The notes beneath the pieces were generated by a model. The model saw nothing but the letters and a program-made list of their open reading frames with translations. It did not search any database and was not told the DNA's origin. The position numbers and the translations under genes are program-made. A stretch of DNA of 64,000 nt from Chitinivibrionia bacterium (GTDB lineage Bacteria > Fibrobacterota > Chitinivibrionia > Chitinivibrionales > Chitinivibrionaceae): positions 62,001 through 126,000 of the forward strand of contig WRAZ01000003.1 of assembly GCA_009779925.1 (NCBI GenBank), written 5' to 3'. Below are positions 26,381-34,455 of this stretch, in pieces. How positions within the stretch are numbered: position 1 is the stretch's first letter; every line of letters starts with the position of its first letter.

Positions 26381-28984
26381 ATGGCTCAGAATGAAAACCA
26401 AGCGGCTGACTTGGAGCAACAAGAGATAAATCGCTTGGTTGCAAATGCAGAAAAATCATTGCAAAAATTTATGGAAATGACGCAAGAGCAGATTGACGCG
26501 ATTGTCCACAAAATGACATTGGCAGGGCTCGACCAACATTTTAATTTGGCAAAACTCGCGATAGAAGAGACAAAACGCGGGATTTTGGAAGACAAAGTTA
26601 TAAAAAATATTTTTGCCACCGAGTATATCTGGCACGACATAAAAAATAAAAAAACGGTTGGAATAATCGCCGAAAACGAAGCTGAAGGCTATATCGAAAT
26701 CGCCGAGCCCGTCGGAATTGTCGCGGGGATAACGCCTGTGACAAACCCAACTTCCACTACGCTTTTTAAGTCGCTTATATGCGTTAAAACCCGCAATCCC
26801 GTGATATTTGCATTTCATCCGAGCGCGCAAAAGTGTTCGGCTGAGTCGGCGCGGATAGTTTACGAGGCGGCAATCGCGGCAGGCGCTCCCGAACACTGTA
26901 TTCAGTGGGTGGAAACGCCGTCTTTGGAGGCGACAAACGCGCTTATGAACCATTCGGGAGTGTCGCTCATACTTGCAACGGGCGGCGGCGGAATGGTGAG
27001 AGCCGCATACTCGGCAGGAAAACCCGCGCTCGGCGTTGGTCCGGGGAACGTTCCCTGCTACATAAACAAAAAAGCAAACTTAAATCGCGCTTGCACCGAC
27101 CTTATGATTTCCAAAACTTTCGACAACGGAATGATTTGCGCGAGCGAGCAGTCGGTTATTGTCGATAACGAGATTTCGGGCGCGTTTGAAAAATATATGA
27201 AAGAGCATAATTGCTACTTTTTGAGCGATTCGGAAACCGAAAAACTTACGAATTTTGTATATATTAAGGAAAAACACTCGGTAAATTCCGTTTGCGTCGG
27301 ACAGCCTGCCGATTGGATAGCGGCGCAGGCAGGAATAAAAGTTCCGCCGAAAACCAAAATTTTGATAGCGAAACTTTCCGAGCCGTCGCCGAAATATCCG
27401 CTTTCTTTTGAAACGCTTATGCCTGTTTTGGCGTATTTTATAGTGAAAGACGAAAAAGAGGGTTTCGATTACGCAAAACGCGTTTTGGCATTGTCGGGTA
27501 TGGGACATTCCGCCGTAATTCACAGCGACGACGAGGATTTGTGCAAGCGTTTCGGTTTGGAAATGCAGGTCGGGCGCGTAATTCTGAATTCGCCGTCTTC
27601 GCATGGGGCAATCGGCGATATTTACAATACAAATACGCCGTCTCTTACCTTGGGTTGCGGGTCTTACGGTCGCAATTCCACGACTTCAAACGTTTCGGCG
27701 GTAAATCTTATTAACAAAAAGCGCGTAGCAAAAAGGAGAACAAATATGCAATGGTTTAAAATTCCTCCCCGTATTTATTTTGAGAGGGGCTCAATACAAT
27801 ATTTGGAAAAAATGCCGAACATTAAACGCGCGTTTATCGTGTGCGACCCCGGTATTCTTAAACTCGGCTTTGTCGATAAGGCGCTTTACTACCTGCAAAA
27901 ACGCAACGACGGTGTGCGCTACGAAATATTTTCTGACGTTGAACCCGACCCTTGCACCGACACAATTATGCGCGGTGTTGCGGCAATGAACGCTTTTCAG
28001 CCCGACGTTATTATTGCGCTGGGCGGCGGTTCTCCCATTGACGCGGCAAAAGGAATGTGGCTTTTTTACGAACACCCCGAAACCGATTTTGAGGGCTTGC
28101 GCTTAAAGTTTTTGGATATTCGTAAACGGGCGTGCCATTTCCCGAATTTGGGAACAAAGGCGCAATTTGTTGCAGTTCCCACGACTTCGGGAACAGGCTC
28201 GGAAATTACTGCGTTCTCCGTTATTACCGACAAAAAGAATAACATAAAATATCCTTTGGCAGACTACGAACTTACTCCCGACGTTGCGATTATCGACCCG
28301 CAGTTTGTGGATAGTGTACCGAAACACATAGTTGCCGACACGGGAATGGACGTTCTGACCCACGCGGTTGAGGCGTACGTCTCAATTTTGGCTTCGGACT
28401 ACACAAACGCACTTGCAGTTAAGGCGATAGATTTGGTATTTGAGTATTTGCCGAAAAGTTTTGCCGACCAGACCGACGAACTTGCGCGTGAAAAAATGCA
28501 CAACGCTTCCGCCATTGCGGGTATGGCGTTTACAAATGCGTTTTTGGGTATAAATCATTCTTTGGCGCACAAATTGGGCGGAGAGTTTCATATTCCGCAC
28601 GGGCGCGCAAACGCACTGCTTTTGCCTTACGTTATTGCCTACAATTCGCAAAAGCCCGAAAAAATGCCGATATTCCCCAAATACGGCGAATATAAGGCGG
28701 ATAAATGCTACGCCGAAATTGCAAGACATCTTAATTTGGGCGGAAAAAACTGCGAAGAACAAGTGAAAGCGCTTATTAAAGCGGTGCAAAATTTAATGAA
28801 GCAATTAAATATTCCGATGAGCATAAAAGATTGCGGCATAGACGAAAAAGAATTTTTTGCAAAAGTTCCCGAACTTGCCGAGCGCGCTTTCTCCGATCAA
28901 TGTACTACCGCAAACCCGCGTTATCCGTTAGTGGAAGACTTAAAGGAAATTTACAGAAAAGCATATTACGGCGAGGAAATATAA
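26381..28984 (+). CDS. adhE: Bifunctional aldehyde/alcohol dehydrogenase AdhE
   Basis: 867 residues, the full AdhE fusion. The N-terminal CoA-acylating aldehyde dehydrogenase (about 1-440) has the catalytic cysteine in DNGMICASEQSVI and the nucleotide loop LATGGGGMVRAAYSAGKPALGVGPGN. The C-terminal iron alcohol dehydrogenase (about 450-867) has IALGGGSPIDAAKGMW, VPTTSGTGSEITAF and metal-binding histidines in GMDVLTHAVEAYVS and GINHSLAHKLGGEFHIPHG. It reduces acetyl-CoA to ethanol and regenerates two NAD+, a main redox sink of fermentation. It is a single-gene unit with an AT-rich upstream region and its own terminator. Confidence 0.98.
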   Translation: MAQNENQAADLEQQEINRLVANAEKSLQKFMEMTQEQIDAIVHKMTLAGLDQHFNLAKLAIEETKRGILEDKVIKNIFATEYIWHDIKNKKTVGIIAENEAEGYIEIAEPVGIVAGITPVTNPTSTTLFKSLICVKTRNPVIFAFHPSAQKCSAESARIVYEAAIAAGAPEHCIQWVETPSLEATNALMNHSGVSLILATGGGGMVRAAYSAGKPALGVGPGNVPCYINKKANLNRACTDLMISKTFDNGMICASEQSVIVDNEISGAFEKYMKEHNCYFLSDSETEKLTNFVYIKEKHSVNSVCVGQPADWIAAQAGIKVPPKTKILIAKLSEPSPKYPLSFETLMPVLAYFIVKDEKEGFDYAKRVLALSGMGHSAVIHSDDEDLCKRFGLEMQVGRVILNSPSSHGAIGDIYNTNTPSLTLGCGSYGRNSTTSNVSAVNLINKKRVAKRRTNMQWFKIPPRIYFERGSIQYLEKMPNIKRAFIVCDPGILKLGFVDKALYYLQKRNDGVRYEIFSDVEPDPCTDTIMRGVAAMNAFQPDVIIALGGGSPIDAAKGMWLFYEHPETDFEGLRLKFLDIRKRACHFPNLGTKAQFVAVPTTSGTGSEITAFSVITDKKNNIKYPLADYELTPDVAIIDPQFVDSVPKHIVADTGMDVLTHAVEAYVSILASDYTNALAVKAIDLVFEYLPKSFADQTDELAREKMHNASAIAGMAFTNAFLGINHSLAHKLGGEFHIPHGRANALLLPYVIAYNSQKPEKMPIFPKYGEYKADKCYAEIARHLNLGGKNCEEQVKALIKAVQNLMKQLNIPMSIKDCGIDEKEFFAKVPELAERAFSDQCTTANPRYPLVEDLKEIYRKAYYGEEI

Positions 28985-28986
28985 AA

Positions 28987-29018
28987 AAAAGGGGCAAATT
29001 TCTTTGCCCCTTTTTTTT
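28987..29018. terminator. Bidirectional terminator between adhE and the superoxide reductase gene
   Basis: AAAAGGGGCAAA and TTTGCCCCTTTT form a perfect stem around a short loop with A and T tracts on both sides. It overlaps the stop of the convergent superoxide reductase gene. Confidence 0.88.
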
Positions 29019-29397
29019 ATATTTCTTTAACCCAAAGACCGTGAAGATTGCAATATTCGTAAACTGCAATCGGCTCGTCATTGACGAAAGAAAACGTTGC
29101 TGTCGGCTCATCCGACGGCGACAAATTTTTCTTCTGTCCGCCGTTTTTGGTTTGAACATAGATAAATTGAATAAAGTGTTTTTCTTCCATCGGGTGCGGG
29201 ACTTCGCCTACTTTTACGACTAATTTGTCTCCTTCTTTGATTGCGACAGGCACGTGTTTTTCTTGGCTTGCGTCTGTTGTGTTTGGGGTAATCACGCTCA
29301 TTTTTTCGCCGCAACATACAAGGGGTACACCCGAACTGATAACCAATACGGCAATATTACCGCAATGTTTGCAAATATAAAAATTCTGCTTTTCCAT
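29017..29397 (-). CDS. dfx: Desulfoferrodoxin (two-iron superoxide reductase)
   Basis: 126 residues. The N-terminal desulforedoxin domain holds Fe(SCys)4 through CKHCG and VCCGE. The C-terminal superoxide reductase domain supplies the iron ligands: histidines in EKHVP, VPHPM and EKHFI, and the Cys-His pair in EYCNLHGLW. It reduces superoxide to peroxide without releasing oxygen, typical of strict anaerobes. It is convergent with adhE and shares its terminator. Confidence 0.96.
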   Translation of the reverse strand: MEKQNFYICKHCGNIAVLVISSGVPLVCCGEKMSVITPNTTDASQEKHVPVAIKEGDKLVVKVGEVPHPMEEKHFIQFIYVQTKNGGQKKNLSPSDEPTATFSFVNDEPIAVYEYCNLHGLWVKEI

Positions 29398-29676
29398 TTT
29401 CCATAACTCCTTTCGTTATTTTTTAGGATACATATAAACAAAATAATATATGCCACATAAAAAAATGTATTTTTATTGTGTGTGTGTGAAAAAAAGTGCG
29501 AAGTTAAGCCGGTATTTGGATATTTGTTTGAATCACACATCTTTTCTCATCTGCCAAATATTATATTTGCTATTGCTATTATTTTAACATAACAGAGCAG
29601 TGGGAAAAAATGATACAAAAGTTGCAAAAAACGAGAAAAAATCTAAAAACACTTGACAACGGTGAGAGGTCGAAAT

Positions 29677-29710
<34 letters not shown>

Positions 29711-29740
29711 GTACTCACTCAAATTATTACTTACATAAAA

Positions 29741-29761
29741 CACATATATTACATATATGTG
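29741..29761. promoter_or_regulatory. Perfect palindrome upstream of the surface locus, candidate operator
   Basis: CACATATA and TATATGTG flank TTACA. It lies 33 bases after the CT tract and 67 bases before the start codon. It could be an operator or a hairpin in the leader RNA. Confidence 0.35.
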
Positions 29762-29828
29762 GCGTTTCTGTTTATACAATCGAAAAATCAAAAGCAATTT
29801 CATTAAATAAATTAAAGGAGAGTTCGAG

Positions 29829-32800
29829 ATGAAAAAAAATCTTGCGCCGAAAGTATTAACGTTAATTTTGTCGGCGGCATTAGCAATCTGCGCGCAGACT
29901 TTGCCGACAAGTTTTTGGAACGGTACGGTTGATGTCAGTTGGTATCACGCAAATCCAACCGCTCGTGAGTATAACATTACCACGGCGGCTCAGCTTGCAG
30001 GGCTTGCGGACTTGGTTAATACGGGGGTTAACAGTTTTAGCGGCAGAACAATAAATCTGATGGCGAATATTGTGCTTAATGACACAAACTTTGCAGGCGG
30101 TTGGAGAAACTGGGACGAAAACACCCAAGGACTTCGCCGATGGACTCCGATAGGTTCGGGAATAAATCTTTCCTCTCCTTTCTACCACGACGGCATCTTC
30201 GTCGGCTATGACGTTTTTTCTTTCCACGGCAATTTTAATGGAAACGGGGCTACTGTCAGCGGTCTGTTTTGTGTTCAGCAGATGCAAATAAGACAGCGTT
30301 GGCAGGGTGGTTTGTTTGGGCAGGTTCGCGGCAATTTTATTCAAGATTTGAATGTTTTGGGCGGATTTGTTATAGGGGACAGAAACCTTGCAATGCTTAC
30401 AGGCGGCGCGTATGGTATTCTTTTGCAAAATATTCAAGTTAGAGGAAGAGTGATTGGAACCGATGCGGGCTTACTTGTTGGTATGGGAGGCAGCAATTTA
30501 CAAGTAATAAACGTCGGTGCAAACGGATTTGTCGGAGGCAGATGCTATGTCTATGGAAATTCTCTCCCTATCAGCATAGGCGGTTTAATCGGTTGGGCAA
30601 GCAACTTGGTAGTCATAAGAAACAGTTATGTAAACGCAGAAGTAGTTGGGGGTAGAAATGTCGGCGGACTTATAGGAACTTATTACGTAGATAGCGAATT
30701 TAACAGACTGCTTACAATTCAAAACACTTATGCGGCAGGAAGCGTTGTAAGCGATGACTTTATGCAAAGAAGAGGCGGCTTTTTAGGTGCGGCGACAACT
30801 TGGACACGTTATGATGATGAGATGGAATCAAATCTTAACCCAATGCTTTTTTTAACACCCGAATCCGTCAACAACGCATACAACGCGGAGCGAAATCCTA
30901 CTTTGGGGGCGGCTTTTATGTCGCCTGCGGGGGCGGATCCGAGGGTTAGACCTTTGACTAACGCGCAAATGAGAAGCTTTCAGTTCGGTACTCATATTCC
31001 GCCCGACCCGTTTAATCCGCCGAACCCTTTGGACGTTTCGCTGAATTTGGCTTCTATCGCCATAAACGGTGCGTGGAGATGGAGGTTGGACGGACCTGAG
31101 GCGGTGCTAAACGATGGGTTTCCTGTTTTTGACAGAAGACCGATAAATATTGAAATTGAAATACCGACGTTTGCCGACTTAGTATTCGGATATACAAGTT
31201 TACCTAATGCGCTTCCGATAACTTTTAGAAATAACAGCGAAATTCCCGTTATTATCGACTGGAGCAATATGACATCGTCAAACTGCATAGTTAATTTTAA
31301 CGGTATAGTTGTTTACGAGTACGATAACAGAGGAAACAGAATAGAAAGCGTGTTTGAAATTATAGCCCCGCCTTTGGCTTCGGCGGTTATTGGAGCGAAT
31401 GCAAGCATTCCTTTTACTATCCGACCGATAAGAATGGGACTAAATGTAGGAACTTATACGGCAAGTGTGCAAGTCCGATACATAGGAAACAGAACAAGCG
31501 CCGAATCGCAGAGGGTAAATATTCCGATAAGGGTTGTTCGCGCCGCGGGAAATCTTCCTGCCGAGATTTTAGTCAGCGACAGATACGAAGGAGAGCCTGT
31601 TGAATATCAGCGCGCCCAGAATTCTTGGCGGGGCTTTGAGCTCAATGACCGATTAGGAAACCGAATTATAACAACTAAAGCAGAATTTCCCAATGGTTCG
31701 GGAGCTAATATTCAGCCGTTTACAAGCGGGCTCGAACATACAATTCTATTTGAAGGAATCGGCGCTACGCAATACGGACCGAGCCCTGTTATACCGCGAG
31801 AGGCGGGAACTTATATGGTAATAGCGCGTTTTCCTCCGTTGTCTTCAAGTAGTTATGATTTTCCCGCAACGGAAATTACAAATACCTTTACGATTTGGCG
31901 AAATGTGCATCCGCCTGTTATTGAAGACAAGGTATATACGGGAGAACTTATTACAGCCGTAGTAAGCAATGACGAATATACCGTTTCGGAAGACAGTACG
32001 GGAATAAATGTCGGACGTTATACCGCAGTGCTTAACCTTAACAATCCGCTTTTTGAACGTTGGAATCCCTTTGAAACTTGGACGGATACTGTGGATTATC
32101 TGCTTCATACAGGCGCATTGCGCTATAATGCGGCACAGAGATTGGTGTTGCGCAACGGACATATTACCACCTTAGACAGATTTGCTTCTCCCACCGCATT
32201 ATTAAGGTCGTCTTATGGATTAGATGAAATAGAAATTCCCGATTATGCGGCAAGCGGGGGACTGGTAAGCATTACTTGGAATATATTGCAGGCGACGGTT
32301 AATTTGCCTACTGTAAACGCTCCGCTTGTCTATAACGGCGAAGTGCAAATCGGCGTAAATGAAGGAGCAGGCTTTACGCTTTTTAACAACACGGGGACTA
32401 ACGCGGGAACTTATACGGCGGTTGCAATACTCGACGACCCGCAGAATTTCCGTTGGAACGATAACAATTTTGAAACCATAAGACGTATTAACTGGGAAAT
32501 ATTAAGAGCCCCCATTGCCTATCCTGAGGCGAACGCTCCGCTTGTTTTTGACGGCACGCAAAAAATCGGGGTGGACGACGGGGTTGGTTTTACGCTTACA
32601 AATCACACGGCAATCAACGTTGGTACTTACACGGCAACGGCTACTTTGTGCACCAATTATATTTGGATAGACGGAAAAACCGACCCGTTCGATATAGACT
32701 GGGAAATACTTCCCGCGCCCAAAGGTCAAGGCTTGGGAACGGTGCATTTGGACGACTGGATAGAGGGAATGACTGCGTCTGTACCCGTAGTGTCTTCGCC

Positions 32801-33968
32801 GACACACGGAATTGAGGGAGTTGCGTTCTTGTATGTCGGAATTTCGGGAACCGTTTACTCTGAGAGCAGTGTGCAACCTACTCTTATGGGCGTTTACAGA
32901 ATAACGGCAATATTTCCCGAAAACGAGGAGTATTACGAATTTAGAGCGACAAACGTTTTCCAAATATTATGCCCGAATACTATGCTCGAGGGAATAGGCG
33001 GCATTTTTGCGGAGGGCTGGACTTACGGCGAAGAACAAAAAATGCCCATTATAACAAGCCTTACCAATGACGCCTCGCGCGCCGTAATAACTTGGACATC
33101 GCACGCCACGGGGACGATTTACAGCAACGTTATGCCGACTTCACCTGTCTTAAATGCGGGCGTATATACTATAACGGCTGTAATTCCCGCGGCTCGAAAC
33201 CACAACGCCTTAACGCTTACGGCGCAAATCGAAGTACTCAGAGCCCCGATAGATATACCGCTCGCAAACACAGGGCTTGTTTATGACGGAGCAATAAAAA
33301 TCGGAGTGAACGGCGGATTGGGTTTTACGCTTCAAAACAATATGGAGATTAACGCAGGACGTTATATGGCGACTGCGACTTTGAACTCCAATTATATTTG
33401 GGCGAACGGACAAACCGCCGCGGCGAATATTGCGTGGGAAATAGCTCAAGCAAGACCCGAATTTGTCGTTCCTCGGTTTTACGCTTATGTCGGCGACAGT
33501 TTGTCGATGTTCGATTTACCTATCGGCTGGACTTGGGTCGCAGACGGCTCTACTCTTGTGGGAGACGAGGGGGTGCGGCTTCACCCGGGGCGCTTTGTGC
33601 CGAGCGATATCGTAAATTATTACAGCGTAGTCGCGGATATAGAAATTGTTGTTCGTCAGCACTTTATTTTTGAATTGTTCCTTGCAAGAAACCCTGTGAA
33701 ATACGAGCCGTTTATGGAATTTATAGTGCTTTGCACCGACGACGCCGACGTTAATATTAAAGTTTTTGATGTTGTCGGAAATAAACTTCTCGACACTAAT
33801 GTAGTGGTCAGACGAAACGAACACAGAAGCGTGTTCTGGGATATGAGAAACCCCAACGGAAGAATAATAGGCAGTGGCACTTATCTTGTAATAGGGGAGG
33901 CGGTTGCGGCTATTAACGGAAGAAGCGCAGGTCTGAGATTAACAGCAGGAAAAAGAAAAATAAGATAA
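29829..33968 (+). CDS. Large secreted surface protein with GLUG-like, MBG-like repeats and FlgD/T9SS-like C-terminal domain
   Basis: 1379 residues. A signal peptide (residues 1-21, ending AICA) is followed by a region of GLUG/beta-helix-like repeats (about 60-310: GRTINLMANIVLND, VGGLIGTYY and similar). Further Ig-like modules include at least three MBG-type repeats (about 820, 890 and 1135; APLVYNGEVQIGVN, APLVFDGTQKIGVD, TGLVYDGAIKIGVN, each followed by NxGxYxATA). The last about 90 residues (NIKVFDVVGNKLLD, then WDMRNPNGRIIGSGTYLVI) match FlgD-Ig/type IX-like C-terminal domains that mark proteins for export to the cell surface. A role in adhesion is likely but not proven. It heads a close series of surface genes: the next gene is 11 bases away. 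Confidence 0.8.
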   Translation: MKKNLAPKVLTLILSAALAICAQTLPTSFWNGTVDVSWYHANPTAREYNITTAAQLAGLADLVNTGVNSFSGRTINLMANIVLNDTNFAGGWRNWDENTQGLRRWTPIGSGINLSSPFYHDGIFVGYDVFSFHGNFNGNGATVSGLFCVQQMQIRQRWQGGLFGQVRGNFIQDLNVLGGFVIGDRNLAMLTGGAYGILLQNIQVRGRVIGTDAGLLVGMGGSNLQVINVGANGFVGGRCYVYGNSLPISIGGLIGWASNLVVIRNSYVNAEVVGGRNVGGLIGTYYVDSEFNRLLTIQNTYAAGSVVSDDFMQRRGGFLGAATTWTRYDDEMESNLNPMLFLTPESVNNAYNAERNPTLGAAFMSPAGADPRVRPLTNAQMRSFQFGTHIPPDPFNPPNPLDVSLNLASIAINGAWRWRLDGPEAVLNDGFPVFDRRPINIEIEIPTFADLVFGYTSLPNALPITFRNNSEIPVIIDWSNMTSSNCIVNFNGIVVYEYDNRGNRIESVFEIIAPPLASAVIGANASIPFTIRPIRMGLNVGTYTASVQVRYIGNRTSAESQRVNIPIRVVRAAGNLPAEILVSDRYEGEPVEYQRAQNSWRGFELNDRLGNRIITTKAEFPNGSGANIQPFTSGLEHTILFEGIGATQYGPSPVIPREAGTYMVIARFPPLSSSSYDFPATEITNTFTIWRNVHPPVIEDKVYTGELITAVVSNDEYTVSEDSTGINVGRYTAVLNLNNPLFERWNPFETWTDTVDYLLHTGALRYNAAQRLVLRNGHITTLDRFASPTALLRSSYGLDEIEIPDYAASGGLVSITWNILQATVNLPTVNAPLVYNGEVQIGVNEGAGFTLFNNTGTNAGTYTAVAILDDPQNFRWNDNNFETIRRINWEILRAPIAYPEANAPLVFDGTQKIGVDDGVGFTLTNHTAINVGTYTATATLCTNYIWIDGKTDPFDIDWEILPAPKGQGLGTVHLDDWIEGMTASVPVVSSPTHGIEGVAFLYVGISGTVYSESSVQPTLMGVYRITAIFPENEEYYEFRATNVFQILCPNTMLEGIGGIFAEGWTYGEEQKMPIITSLTNDASRAVITWTSHATGTIYSNVMPTSPVLNAGVYTITAVIPAARNHNALTLTAQIEVLRAPIDIPLANTGLVYDGAIKIGVNGGLGFTLQNNMEINAGRYMATATLNSNYIWANGQTAAANIAWEIAQARPEFVVPRFYAYVGDSLSMFDLPIGWTWVADGSTLVGDEGVRLHPGRFVPSDIVNYYSVVADIEIVVRQHFIFELFLARNPVKYEPFMEFIVLCTDDADVNIKVFDVVGNKLLDTNVVVRRNEHRSVFWDMRNPNGRIIGSGTYLVIGEAVAAINGRSAGLRLTAGKRKIR

Positions 33969-33979
33969 AGGAGGATATT

Positions 33980-34438
33980 ATGGCGAAAAAAAATCGCAAA
34001 GGCAGTTTGGTAAAAATATTGACGGCGGGAATTGCCGTTTTGGCGTGTTTGCTGTTTATGGCGTGTAGCGACGACGAAGAGGGCGACAAAACCGATTATT
34101 CCCATCTTTTGCTTACTCAGCATACTTGGGAAGTAATGATTTTCAGTTATATTGACCCCGATACGGGCGAAATATACAATTTGTATGTAATACTTAATTT
34201 TCACCCCGACGGAAGAGGCGTATTGCGCGCTTTTAAAAACGCCGAGCCTGACGAACACCCGCTTTCTCCGATGGAATTCAGATTTTGGGCGACATCGCAA
34301 CACGTTTCGTCGGTTGTGGGAGAAAGTCGTTATACTATCGATGAAGATGCAGAGCCTTACACTCTGACTATGGTTGACAGCGAATGGCTTTCAGCTGAGC
34401 TCGGATTTGCTATTCCGCGCCTTACGGCAAGAAGATAA
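33980..34438 (+). CDS. Small lipoprotein of unknown function
   Basis: 152 residues. The lipobox is clear: a basic N-terminus (KKNRKGS), a hydrophobic core, then LLFMAC with lipidated Cys near residue 29, and an acidic start of the mature protein (SDDEEGDK) that would favour surface or outer-membrane placement. The mature part looks like a small beta-sandwich (HTWEVMIFSYIDPDTGEIYN, LNFHPDGRGVLRAF). No family is recognised. It has AGGAGG before the ATG and lies between two large surface-protein genes in the same transcription unit. Confidence 0.7.
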   Translation: MAKKNRKGSLVKILTAGIAVLACLLFMACSDDEEGDKTDYSHLLLTQHTWEVMIFSYIDPDTGEIYNLYVILNFHPDGRGVLRAFKNAEPDEHPLSPMEFRFWATSQHVSSVVGESRYTIDEDAEPYTLTMVDSEWLSAELGFAIPRLTARR

Positions 34439-34455
34439 AGGAACGGGGGTAATTT

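Noticed and set aside
29298-29540. Eighty-codon frame on the minus strand overlapping the superoxide reductase start
   Set aside because: It covers the start of a certain gene in another frame and otherwise low-complexity AT-rich sequence, without a ribosome site.
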